Part shown: piece by piece, positions 8,296 through 16,604 of the stretch
Numbering within the stretch: position 1 is the first letter of the stretch
How the letters are laid out: the number at the start of each line of letters is the position of its first letter
Assembly: GCA_020845575.1 (NCBI GenBank)
Contig: JADLFL010000045.1
Location: 1-62,373, forward strand
From: Acidobacteriota bacterium
GTDB lineage: Bacteria > Acidobacteriota > Vicinamibacteria > Vicinamibacterales > Vicinamibacteraceae
Length of the DNA: 62,373 nt
Reading direction: 5' to 3'
Notes under the pieces: generated by a model
Seen by the model: only the letters and a program-made list of their open reading frames with translations
Told to the model about the DNA's origin: nothing
Database searches by the model: none
Program-made: the position numbers and the translations under genes

Positions 8296-9885
8296 TCAGC
8301 GTGGGTCCTGCTGCTGCGTGGCTGGGGCGGTCGAGCCGCTGACGCGATCGCTGCCCGCCTTGAAGCGCACCACCGCCGCGAGGAGCGCTTCGACGATCTG
8401 CGACTGATGGTCCGGCGCGTTGAGGCGCTTCTCCTCGGTGGGATTGGTGATGAAGCCCGTCTCGACGAGCACGGCCGGCATGTTCGCGCCCACGAGCACG
8501 CGGAACGGTGCCTGCTGGATCGCACGCGGCGACATCGGCAGCCGCTGGCGCATCTCCGCTTCCATCAGTCGCGCGATGCGCGCCGACTCGTTGAGATGCT
8601 GGGCCTGCGCCATCTCCCACAGAATCAGCTCGACGCTCCGTTGTCCGCCGCCGACCGTCGGCAGGAGCGCGCCTGGTTCGGCAGCGTTCGCGCGGGCCGC
8701 GTTACCGTACTCGCCGAGCGTGACGTAGAACACCTCGGCGCCCGCCACCGACGATCGCACCGACGCGTTCGCGTGGATGCTGATGAACAGGTCGGCCTTG
8801 TTGTTGTTGGCGAACGCCGCGCGCGTGTCGAGCGCCACCGTCTCGTCCGCGCTCCGTGTCAGGAGGACGCGGATGCCGAGACGGGCTTCGATGGCGGCCT
8901 TGAGTTGCCGCGCGATCGAGAGCACGACGTTCTTCTCGAGCGTGCCCGACGGGCCTCGCGCGCCCTGTTCCGTGCCGCCGTGTCCCGGGTCGATCACGAC
9001 GGTGCGCACGCCGCCGACGTCGATCGTCGGCGTGATCACGTCGACGGGTGCCGACGGGAGCGCCTCGCCGCCTGCCGTGTCCGTCGGATCCGGCGCGGCA
9101 GGCGCGGGCAGCGCCGTCAGCAGATCCAGCGTCACGCGAAGCCGGTCGCCATCGTGCTGTTCACTCGCGCGATAGCTCGCAAAGGCGGCGCCGAGCGTGA
9201 TCTCCACCGACGAGGGCGGCACCACGCGTACCGCCGTGAGCACCTGGGAGGTCGCGACGGCGGAGACATCGGCGTCGAGCGCGTCGGCAGCCAATCGTAC
9301 GAGCAGTCGACCGCTCTCGCTGACCACCGTCTGCTGCACGGCAGGCGAGACGGTGAGCACGATCCGCGTGCCGTTGCCGAGTGGCTCGCTCGTCGCGGTC
9401 ACGGCAGGCACGCTGGGCGAGCCGACGACGATGAGCGAAGAGCGACGACGGACGTCGATACGTGGCGACGCACCTGGGGCCAGTGCGCGTTCGATCACTT
9501 CCACGGGCAGAAGCCAAGTCGCGCCCTGTCTGGACGGCGGTCCAGGCAGGCTCACCACGCGACCGTCGACGGAGGCCAGGCCCTGCGTGAGCGACACCAC
9601 GATGGACTTCTCGCCCATCGTGATGACGAGGCCGCCGGCGCGGTCCTCGCGCAGCACGAGGCCGAACAGGCCGCTGAGATCTGCGGCGCTGACGTATTCG
9701 CGCCCGTTCACGAGCCAGACGGGCAGCGGCTGCGTGCCGGTGGTCGTGATGACGTTCCAGACGCGCCGTGTCGCGGCGGGCTGTGAGGCGGGCGTTTGCG
9801 CGCCGGCCCCCGTCACGAGGACTGTCGCGGCCCCGACGAGCAGCACGGGCAGCCAGTGGCGGAGGCGAATCACGGCCTCAATCAT
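8296..9885 (-). CDS. N-acetylmuramoyl-L-alanine amidase (Amidase_3, AmiA/B/C type)
   Basis: 529 residues. Signal peptide (LLVGAATVLVTGAGAQ), then an N-terminal copper-amine-oxidase-like/AMIN-type beta region (about 40-290) for envelope targeting, then the catalytic Amidase_3 domain (about 300-500). Zinc-site motifs are visible: VVIDPGHGGTEQGARG (His), LEKNVVLSIA (Glu), FISIHANAS (His) and the late VLVETGFITNPTEE (Glu). It cuts the amide between MurNAc and the stem peptide during cell separation. The family's regulatory helix lies around SIARQLKAAIEARLG. Coupled to the GerMN gene downstream. Confidence 0.93.
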   Translation of the reverse strand: MIEAVIRLRHWLPVLLVGAATVLVTGAGAQTPASQPAATRRVWNVITTTGTQPLPVWLVNGREYVSAADLSGLFGLVLREDRAGGLVITMGEKSIVVSLTQGLASVDGRVVSLPGPPSRQGATWLLPVEVIERALAPGASPRIDVRRRSSLIVVGSPSVPAVTATSEPLGNGTRIVLTVSPAVQQTVVSESGRLLVRLAADALDADVSAVATSQVLTAVRVVPPSSVEITLGAAFASYRASEQHDGDRLRVTLDLLTALPAPAAPDPTDTAGGEALPSAPVDVITPTIDVGGVRTVVIDPGHGGTEQGARGPSGTLEKNVVLSIARQLKAAIEARLGIRVLLTRSADETVALDTRAAFANNNKADLFISIHANASVRSSVAGAEVFYVTLGEYGNAARANAAEPGALLPTVGGGQRSVELILWEMAQAQHLNESARIARLMEAEMRQRLPMSPRAIQQAPFRVLVGANMPAVLVETGFITNPTEEKRLNAPDHQSQIVEALLAAVVRFKAGSDRVSGSTAPATQQQDPR

Positions 9886-9903
9886 AAAGGGGATATCGGC
9901 AGG

Positions 9904-10713
9904 CTACCCCATCGGTTCCAGCACGACAGGGTTGGTCAGCGCGCCGATCCCCTCGATTTCCACGGTGACTTGGTCGCCTGGCACGAGCCAGCGCGGCGGC
10001 GTGCGGGCCATGCCGACGCCTTCGGGCGTGCCCGTGAGAATCACGGTCCCGGGCAGGAGGGTGGTGCTGCCGCTCAGGAACGCGATGATCTCCGGGACGC
10101 TGAAGATCATGTCCGCCGTGTTGGAGTCCTGCACCAGCTCGCCGTTGAGACGTGTGGAGATGCGGAGGGCGTTGGGATCGGGGATCTCGTCGGGCGTGAC
10201 GAGCGCGGGACCGAGCGGCGCGAAGGTGTCGAACGTCTTGCCCCGGCTCCATTGACTGCCGCCGCGCTTGATCTGCCAGTCGCGCGCGCTCACGTCGTTG
10301 GCGCATGTATAGCCGAGCACGTAATCGAGCGCGTGCTCCGGCTTGACGTTCTTGCAGGCCCGTCCGATGACGACGGCCAGTTCGCACTCGTAGTCGACCT
10401 GCTCGCTCGCGAGATGGTGCGGGAGCTCGATCGGTCCGCCGGGGTGCTGCACGGTGTTCGGTCCCTTGGCGAAGACCACGGGCTGCTCGGGGATCTTCGC
10501 GCCCGTCTCTTCAGCGTGGCGACGGTAGTTCAACCCGATACACCAGATCATGGTGGGAGTGACGGGAGCGAGCACCTGTTTGACGGGTACGTGTGACTGC
10601 GTCGCCTTGAAGCCGTCGGAAGGATTGCCGGTGAGCGCGTGATAGCTGCCCATCTCGCCATGGGTCGCGAAGACCGTCAGGCCGTGCTCCGTGAGACACC
10701 GCATGATGCGCAT
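9904..10713 (-). CDS. Fumarylacetoacetate hydrolase family protein
   Basis: 269 residues. The FAH fold is shown by IWCIGLNYRRHAEETG, the acidic metal ligands in VDYECELAVVIGR, then GYTCANDVSARDWQ, GKTFDTFAPLGP and the C-terminal PGTVILTGTPEGVG. Family members cleave C-C bonds or hydrate/decarboxylate 2-keto acids with Mg2+ or Mn2+. Several, such as 2,4-diketo-3-deoxy-L-rhamnonate hydrolase, act in sugar-acid routes, and the rhamnose genes begin 80 bp upstream. However, rhaB and rhaI define the phosphorylated pathway, so the link is only suggestive. Confidence 0.88.
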   Translation of the reverse strand: MRIMRCLTEHGLTVFATHGEMGSYHALTGNPSDGFKATQSHVPVKQVLAPVTPTMIWCIGLNYRRHAEETGAKIPEQPVVFAKGPNTVQHPGGPIELPHHLASEQVDYECELAVVIGRACKNVKPEHALDYVLGYTCANDVSARDWQIKRGGSQWSRGKTFDTFAPLGPALVTPDEIPDPNALRISTRLNGELVQDSNTADMIFSVPEIIAFLSGSTTLLPGTVILTGTPEGVGMARTPPRWLVPGDQVTVEIEGIGALTNPVVLEPMG

Positions 10714-10794
10714 GACACGACATCATATCCGGGCACCCGCCTTCGCGCCTTCGGCGCTACGGCGCGGCAGGCCCTCGTCATCCGGCATTCGGCA

Positions 10795-12273
10795 TCATCG
10801 CAGCGTGGCGAAGCGCCCGGACGCCGTGTCCCAGGGCTGGCGACTGCGGGGGGCGAACACCTCGGGCGGGCAGGCGGTGGCGATGAGGGCGCGGCCTTCG
10901 GCCAGCGAGCGCACGGCACCGAGCGCCACCAGTTGCACCACCACGTTGCCGAGCGCCGTGGCTTCCACGGGACCCGCGAGCACGCGGCATCCCGTGGCGT
11001 CGGCCGTCGCCTGATTGAGCAGCCGATTGCGAGAGCCGCCGCCGATCACGCGGATCGTGTGGACCCGCGTGCCGGTCACCGCCTCGAGCGCTTCCAATCC
11101 GCGTCGATACGCGAGCGCAAGGCTGTCGATGACGACCCTGACGACGTCTGACGCCGACGCGGGGACGGCCTGCCCGGTCCTCGCACACCACGCCTGGACG
11201 GCTGCTGCGTCAGGCGCTCGATGAAACGCGGCATCGTCGGGATCGATGACGGCCTGACACGGTGGACGCGAAGCCGCGGCCGCAAGGAGATCCTCCATCG
11301 CGAACGCCTGCCCTTCAGCACGCCATCCGCGCAGGCAGCCTTCGAGGACCCAGAGCCCCGTGATGTTGCGGAGCAGGCGCGTGGTGCCGCCGACGCCACC
11401 CTCGTTGGTGAAGTTGTGCGCGAGCGCCGCGTCGGACACGACCGGCGACGGCATCTCCGTGCCGAGCAGCGACCACGTGCCGGAACTGATGAACGCCACG
11501 CCTGGCCCCGACGGGATCGAGGCCACCGCCGACCCCGTGTCGTGACACGCGGGCGCGATCACGGGTACACCAGACAGGATGGGTGCGCGCGTGGTACACG
11601 CGGCCAACGGCGTGCCGAGTCTCGTCCCGGGGCGCACGATGGGTGGAAGCATGTGCGTCGGGAGGTCGAGCTCGCGCAGCAGCTCGGTTGCCCACGTCCC
11701 CGTCCGCCAATCCACCATCTGCGTCGTCGAAGCATTGGTGGATTCCACGGCGCGCGATCCGCACAGCCAGTGGTGCAGCAGGTCTGGCATCGTCAGCAGC
11801 GCCGCCGCGCGATCGAGGCGATCCGGCGCGTCGCGTCGTTCGGCGACGAGCTGATACAGCGTGTTGAACGGCAGGAACTGGATGCCGGTGCGGTCGTAGA
11901 GCGTACCGCGTCCGATGCGCGCGATGACCGCGTCCATCACGCCGTCGGTTCGCGCGTCCCTGTAGTGCCAGGGCAGTCCGAGCAATCTGTCGTCGGCGTC
12001 GAGGAGCGCGTAGTCCACGCCCCACGTGTCGATGCCCAGGCTGGCGAGCGGCTGGCCGGCCGAGGCGCGCTCGAAGCCGGCCAGGACCTCGTCGAACAGG
12101 CGCGGCGCGTCCCAGTGCAGGCCGCCGCGGTCGTCGCGTGCCGTGGGAGTGGGGAAGCGATGCGCTTCGGCGAGCGTCAGCGTGCCCTCATCGGTGTCCA
12201 CGTCGGCGCGCATCACGCGTCCGCTCGTGGCTCCGAGATCGCACGCCGCGATGCGCCACCGCGCGCTCGTCAT
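10795..12273 (-). CDS. rhaB: Rhamnulokinase (FGGY carbohydrate kinase)
   Basis: 492 residues. Phosphorylates L-rhamnulose at C1 with ATP. FGGY family signs: ACDLGATSGRVM at the N-terminus, GIDTWGVDYALLD, the substrate loop PWHYRDARTDGVMD, AFISSGTWSLLG, and the C-terminal ATP site IRVIGGGSRNRLLNQ. Its start (12273) overlaps the stop of the rhamnose isomerase gene as ATGA, so isomerase and kinase are translationally coupled in pathway order. Longer upstream codons in the same frame are a shadow of rhaI. Confidence 0.93.
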   Translation of the reverse strand: MTSARWRIAACDLGATSGRVMRADVDTDEGTLTLAEAHRFPTPTARDDRGGLHWDAPRLFDEVLAGFERASAGQPLASLGIDTWGVDYALLDADDRLLGLPWHYRDARTDGVMDAVIARIGRGTLYDRTGIQFLPFNTLYQLVAERRDAPDRLDRAAALLTMPDLLHHWLCGSRAVESTNASTTQMVDWRTGTWATELLRELDLPTHMLPPIVRPGTRLGTPLAACTTRAPILSGVPVIAPACHDTGSAVASIPSGPGVAFISSGTWSLLGTEMPSPVVSDAALAHNFTNEGGVGGTTRLLRNITGLWVLEGCLRGWRAEGQAFAMEDLLAAAASRPPCQAVIDPDDAAFHRAPDAAAVQAWCARTGQAVPASASDVVRVVIDSLALAYRRGLEALEAVTGTRVHTIRVIGGGSRNRLLNQATADATGCRVLAGPVEATALGNVVVQLVALGAVRSLAEGRALIATACPPEVFAPRSRQPWDTASGRFATLR

Positions 12274-13463
12274 GCGTAGGAACTTCCTGACGCGAGATTG
12301 CGCGCCCCGCGTTCCTTCGCGATCGCCTCGACGTAGCCGCTCTCGCGTAACGCGACGAACGGATCGGCGGGCAGGCCGCGTGCGGTGGCCCACGCCGTGA
12401 CGAAAGGCCGCGTGTCTGTGGCGAACGCGTCCGTGAGGCAGCGCTCCGCGTCCACGAGCCGGCATGCCTGCTGGTGCGCGGCGAGGGCTTCACGGTCCAC
12501 GAGCGCGGCTTTCACCCAGAGTTCCTGGGCGGTGCGCACCGTCTGGACCATCGCCTCGATCTTGCCCTTGAGGTTGTGGCTCTGGTCGACCATGTACGCG
12601 AGATCGGGCTCGCGGTCCTGCTCCCAGGCGAACTGCTGGATCTCGTTGAAGATGCGGAACACCTGGTACGGATCGATCGACCCGAGCGTCAGGTCATCGT
12701 CCGCGTAGCGGCGATCGTTGAAGTGGAAGCCGCCGAGGCGATCTTCGTCGAGCAGCCACGCGACGATCTGTTCGATGTTCTGGCCCTGGTAGTGGTGACC
12801 CGTATCCACGAGCACGGACGCCTGCGGACCTGCCTCGCGCGCGAGCACGAGCGCCATGCCCCAGTCGGCGATGTCGGTGTGGTAGAACGCCGGCTCGAAC
12901 GGCTTGTATTCCACGAGCATGCGCTGGCCGGGGCCCAGGCGTTCGTGCACCATGCCGAGCGCCTCGGCGAACCAGCGCTTGCGATGGCGGATGTGTTGCG
13001 TGCCGGGGTAATTGGAGCCGTCGGCGAACCAGAGCGACAGGTCGCGCGATCCGAGCTGCCGCGCGATGTCCACGCTCTCGCGCAGGTGCGCCAGCGCCTC
13101 GGCCCTGACGGCGGCGTCGGGATTGCCGACCGACCCGTGCTTGTAGCGCTGGTCCTGGAACAGGTTCGGATTGATGGCGCCCGCGCGGATGCCGTACCGC
13201 TCTTCGAGCGCCTGCACCTGCGGGACGTCGGCGATGCCGCCAGGGAGGTCCCACAGCACGTGCAGCGCCAGCGTCGGACACGCACCCGTGAGCCGATGCA
13301 CCTGCGCGGCGTCGGCGAACTTCTCCGCGAGCGTCGTCGCCGCTGCCGCCTGCAGGAATTTCCCGAACCGTGTCCCCGTGTTGGCGAAGCCCCACGAGGG
13401 CAGCTCGATGACGAGCCGATCCAGCGCGCGCCCCGCAATCTCCGCGTACGTCAGTGTGCCCAT
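12270..13463 (-). CDS. rhaI: L-rhamnose isomerase (TIM-barrel, Pseudomonas-stutzeri type)
   Basis: 397 residues. Converts L-rhamnose to L-rhamnulose. The sequence matches the broad-specificity L-rhamnose isomerase/sugar isomerase family rather than E. coli RhaA: INPNLFQDQRYKHGSVGNPD, SLWFADGSNYPGTQ, MLVEYKPFEPAFYHTDIADWG, VLVDTGHHYQGQNIEQI and FHFNDRRYADDDL supply the Mn/Zn ligands (Glu, Asp, His, Asp). First gene of the rhaI-rhaB operon. Divergent from the permease at 13714, across a 250-bp repeat-rich region. Confidence 0.93.
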   Translation of the reverse strand: MGTLTYAEIAGRALDRLVIELPSWGFANTGTRFGKFLQAAAATTLAEKFADAAQVHRLTGACPTLALHVLWDLPGGIADVPQVQALEERYGIRAGAINPNLFQDQRYKHGSVGNPDAAVRAEALAHLRESVDIARQLGSRDLSLWFADGSNYPGTQHIRHRKRWFAEALGMVHERLGPGQRMLVEYKPFEPAFYHTDIADWGMALVLAREAGPQASVLVDTGHHYQGQNIEQIVAWLLDEDRLGGFHFNDRRYADDDLTLGSIDPYQVFRIFNEIQQFAWEQDREPDLAYMVDQSHNLKGKIEAMVQTVRTAQELWVKAALVDREALAAHQQACRLVDAERCLTDAFATDTRPFVTAWATARGLPADPFVALRESGYVEAIAKERGARNLASGSSYA

Positions 13464-13536
13464 GAGGTGTCAGCAACTGTAGCGAGGTGGGAGCCCGCCG
13501 GCAACCGACTGCCGGCTGGAACAAGGCGGTGTAGCC

Positions 13537-13589
13537 GCCGGATTCCATCCGGCGGGCGGCGATCACTGACTGCTGGACAAGTCCGGCAG
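13537..13589 (+). repeat. 53-bp double-palindrome element, copy A
   Basis: Two adjacent hairpins: GCCGGATTCC-ATCCGGCGG, then CTGCTGGAC-aa-GTCCGGCAG. The whole 53-bp unit, including the spacer ATCACTGACTG, recurs almost unchanged at 15421-15474. It lies in the rhaI/permease intergenic region. Confidence 0.7.
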
Positions 13590-13655
13590 CTACAAGGTAG
13601 GGGAGTCCGGCACCTACACCGTCGTGAGGGCGGCGTCGACGTGTGGCGTGTGTCC

Positions 13656-13691
13656 GATTGCCCGGTTGCCGGTTGCCCATTGCCGGTTACC
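13656..13691 (+). repeat. GGTTGCC heptamer array upstream of the permease
   Basis: Units GATTGCC, GGTTGCC, GGTTGCC, CATTGCC, GGTTACC; the last four are in exact 7-nt register. It ends 22 nt before the start at 13714 and is in sense orientation to it. Confidence 0.7.
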
Positions 13692-13713
13692 GGTGAGGTA
13701 TACACTCCCGCGC

Positions 13714-15393
13714 ATGCCCACACCCTCTGCGGCGGCGCACCTCGATGCGCTCTATGAGTTCGACCGCGAACCGGTGACCGACGATCGCCTCGTCGGGCCG
13801 GGGTACTTCGCCGGCTCGCTGGCGGGCGAGCACGTGGCGGCGACAGAGTTCGTCATCGGTGTGATGTTCGTCAACTGGGGCGCGAGCGTGCGCGACATGT
13901 TCCTCGGTCTGGCGATCGGTAACGCGCTGGCCGTGCTCACGTGGACGCTGTTGTGTGCACCCGTGGCCGTGCAGACGCGGCTGACGCTCTACTGGTACCT
14001 CCGCAGCATCGGCGGCCCGTGGCTCACCGTCATCTACAACGTGCTGAACGCGGTGCTTTTCTGCATCCTTGCCGGCTGCATGATCACGGTCTCGGCGTCG
14101 GCCGTGCGCATCCCCTTCGGCGTCGCGCCGCAGGTGCACTGGTATCCCACCGACGTGCGTTTCGTGCTCGTCGTATGTCTCGTCGGCGCCGTGGTGGTCG
14201 GTCTTGCGATGGCCGGCTTCAAGAAACTCGCGGCGTTCTCCAGCGTGCTGTCGCCGTGGATGTTCCTGATGTTCATCGCCGGCGCTCTCGTCGGCCTGCC
14301 GGTGCTCGCGCAACAGGCAGGGCTGCCCGGTGTCTCCAGCATCGCCGATCTCTTCACGCTGGCGGACCGCGTGGTGTGGACCGGCCGCACGCCCGACGGC
14401 AGCGCGCCCATGGGCTTCTTGAAGATCGCAGCGTTCGCGTGGATCTGCAACCTCGCGATGCACGGCGGCCTCTCGGACATGGCGTTGTTTCGCTACGCCC
14501 GCCACAGTTCCTACGGCCTCCTGACGGCGGTGGGCATGTTCCTCGGCCACTACCTCGCATGGATGTGCGCGGGGCTGATGGGGGCCGGCGCGGCATTGCT
14601 GCTGCGCGCGCCGCTCACCGGGCTCGATTCGGGTGCCGTGGCGTACGCGACGATCGGCTGGGCGGGCATCCTCGCGGTAATCGCCGCCGGCTGGACGACG
14701 GCGAACCCGACGCTGTATCGCGCGGGTCTGGCGCTGCAGGCCGTCACGCCGGACTGGTCACGCGCGCGCGTCACGCTCGTGGCCGGCATCGCCACCACCG
14801 TCATCGCATGCTTCCCGTTCGTGTTCACGCGCCTGCTGGACTTCGTGGGGCTCTACGGACTCCTGCTCGCGCCTGCCGGCGCGATCGTGCTCGCGGAGCA
14901 CTGGCTGTTCCCGCGGCTCGGCCTCACGCAGTACTGGGCCACCTATCAGGGACGCCTGTTGAACTGGCCGGCGCTCGTGGCGTGGGTTGGGTCGATCGCC
15001 ATCGGGTTCGTGCTCGAGCGGAGCGGCGTCCTGCACCTGTTCTACCTGTTCGTGCCCGTCTACCTGCTCACGATGGTGATGTACATGGCGCTGGCGTCGA
15101 TGGCTGGCGCGCGCACGCCGGCCCCGGCAGGAGCGAGTGGCATCCCGGGTATCGAACGGCGCGGCATGCCACCTGCGTCGCCGGCGATCGCGCGCGGTGG
15201 TGCGCTGAGGATGGTCGCGGGAATCGTGGCCGTCACGGCGCTCGTCGCCTGCCTCGTGCTCCCCGCGCGCCTGCTGGGGCTCGAGCCGCAAGACGTCGTC
15301 GCCGCGCTTCCGGCCCTCCACGCCGGGTTGATTGTCGCGACGCTGGTCTACCTCGTCGCCGGCACCGTCTTCGCCGTCGGCCGATACGAGTAG
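13714..15393 (+). CDS. Purine-cytosine-permease-like (NCS1-type) transporter, candidate rhamnose permease
   Basis: 559 residues with about 12 hydrophobic segments. The N-terminal EHVAATEFVIGVMFVNWGASVRDM region and GNALAVLTWTLL resemble nucleobase:cation symporter-1 proteins. NCS1 members normally carry nucleobases, hydantoins or allantoin. It stands between rhaI-rhaB (divergent) and the aldolase/dehydrogenase downstream, so I infer a sugar, possibly rhamnose, as substrate. The start at 13714 excludes upstream codons that are only heptamer repeats. The C-terminal extension after about residue 470 is poorly conserved, with a hydrophobic pair at the end. Confidence 0.75.
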   Translation: MPTPSAAAHLDALYEFDREPVTDDRLVGPGYFAGSLAGEHVAATEFVIGVMFVNWGASVRDMFLGLAIGNALAVLTWTLLCAPVAVQTRLTLYWYLRSIGGPWLTVIYNVLNAVLFCILAGCMITVSASAVRIPFGVAPQVHWYPTDVRFVLVVCLVGAVVVGLAMAGFKKLAAFSSVLSPWMFLMFIAGALVGLPVLAQQAGLPGVSSIADLFTLADRVVWTGRTPDGSAPMGFLKIAAFAWICNLAMHGGLSDMALFRYARHSSYGLLTAVGMFLGHYLAWMCAGLMGAGAALLLRAPLTGLDSGAVAYATIGWAGILAVIAAGWTTANPTLYRAGLALQAVTPDWSRARVTLVAGIATTVIACFPFVFTRLLDFVGLYGLLLAPAGAIVLAEHWLFPRLGLTQYWATYQGRLLNWPALVAWVGSIAIGFVLERSGVLHLFYLFVPVYLLTMVMYMALASMAGARTPAPAGASGIPGIERRGMPPASPAIARGGALRMVAGIVAVTALVACLVLPARLLGLEPQDVVAALPALHAGLIVATLVYLVAGTVFAVGRYE

Positions 15394-15420
15394 GGGCTGG
15401 TGGTCAGCAGCAGGCGTAGC

Positions 15421-15474
15421 GCCGGATTCTATCCGGCGGATGGGCATCACTGACTGCCGGACAAAGTCCGGCAG
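15421..15474 (+). repeat. 53-bp double-palindrome element, copy B
   Basis: GCCGGATTCT-ATCCGGCGG, then CTGCCGGAC-aaa-GTCCGGCAG: the same two-hairpin unit as 13537-13589, here with a perfect second stem. It begins 28 bp after the permease stop and may also serve as its terminator. Confidence 0.7.
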
Positions 15475-15499
15475 CGTCCACGTGTCGCTCCACCTGACC

Positions 15500-15527
15500 G
15501 GTTGCCGGTTGCCGGTTGTCCGTTGCC
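15500..15527 (+). repeat. GGTTGCC heptamer array upstream of the type III PKS
   Basis: Four units in register: GGTTGCC, GGTTGCC, GGTTGTC, CGTTGCC. It ends 27 nt before the PKS start codon, in sense orientation. With the double palindrome upstream it repeats the layout seen before the permease. Confidence 0.75.
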
Positions 15528-15554
15528 GGGCGTCATATTGCGCCAGAATGGAGC

Positions 15555-16604
15555 ATGCCGCTGATTGTGTCGGTCGCCTCGGCGGCTCCCGGACATCGCG
15601 TCGATCAGGCCACGATCCGTCGTGAGTTCGCGCCGCTCGTCGCGGGTGTTCCGCACGTGGAACGACTCCTGCCGGTGTTCGATCGATCGGGTGTCGAGGC
15701 GCGTCGACTGATCCATCCGCCAGGCTGGTATCTCGAACCACGCTCGTGGGACGAGCGCAATCGCGAGTATCAGGCGCGTGCGCTCGAGCTGGCGGAACAG
15801 GCGGCGCGCGCAAGCCTCGACCAGGCGGGCGTCTCGGCCGCTCGGATCGACCACGTGTATTTCGTGTCGACGACGGGACTGGCCACGCCGAGCCTCGATG
15901 CGCTGCTGGCGGGGCGGCTGGGCATGCGCCCCGACGTGCGGCGGTCGCCACTGTTCGGGCTCGGATGCGCGGCTGGCGCTGGTGCGCTGTCACGCGCCGC
16001 CGACGTGCTGACGGCGCGCCCACGCGAGCGCGCCCTCGTCGTCTCGGTCGAGATCTGCAGCCTCGTCTTCTCGACGGACGCGAAGACGCAGACCGACCTC
16101 ATCGGCGTCGCGCTGTTTGGCGACGGCGCGGCGGCAGCGGTCCTCGCCGGAGATGACGCGGGCCATGAGGGCATCGGCATCGTCGCGACGGAGACGCGCC
16201 TGTTCGCCGACGCGAAGCACCTGATGGGGTGGGACTTCACGGGCGACGGCATGCGCCTGGTGCTCGCGCGCGACATCCCGGATGTCGTTCGCGATCGCAT
16301 CGCGCCTGTCGTCTCCGAGTTCACCGCGCGTCACGGCCTGTCGGTGGCCGACTTCGATCATCACGTGCTGCATCCCGGCGGACCGAAGGTGATGGCCACC
16401 TATCGGTCGTCGTTCGGGTTGTCGGAAGACGCGCTGCACATCGCGCGGACGTGCATGCGTGAACACGGCAACCTGTCGAGCGCCGCCGTGCTCGTCATGC
16501 TGAGCAACCTCGTGGCCAGCGGCCGGCCGGCGTCCGGCGATCGTGGCCTGATGCTGGCGCTCGGCCCAGGCTTCGGCGCCGAGATGCTGATCCTCAAGTG
16601 GTAG
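15555..16604 (+). CDS. Type III polyketide synthase (chalcone/alkylpyrone/alkylresorcinol synthase family)
   Basis: 349 residues, the standard length. The catalytic triad is visible: Cys138 in GLGCAAGAG, His273 in HVLHPGG, Asn306 in HGNLSSAAV. Such homodimeric ketosynthases extend an acyl-CoA starter with malonyl-CoA and cyclise the product to alkylpyrones, alkylresorcinols or tri/tetraketides. It heads a tightly overlapped operon with a flavoprotein and a methyltransferase, the same enzyme set as the srsABC phenolic-lipid operon of Streptomyces griseus. I infer a methylated, oxidised phenolic or quinone lipid. The starter unit cannot be told from sequence. Confidence 0.92.
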   Translation: MPLIVSVASAAPGHRVDQATIRREFAPLVAGVPHVERLLPVFDRSGVEARRLIHPPGWYLEPRSWDERNREYQARALELAEQAARASLDQAGVSAARIDHVYFVSTTGLATPSLDALLAGRLGMRPDVRRSPLFGLGCAAGAGALSRAADVLTARPRERALVVSVEICSLVFSTDAKTQTDLIGVALFGDGAAAAVLAGDDAGHEGIGIVATETRLFADAKHLMGWDFTGDGMRLVLARDIPDVVRDRIAPVVSEFTARHGLSVADFDHHVLHPGGPKVMATYRSSFGLSEDALHIARTCMREHGNLSSAAVLVMLSNLVASGRPASGDRGLMLALGPGFGAEMLILKW

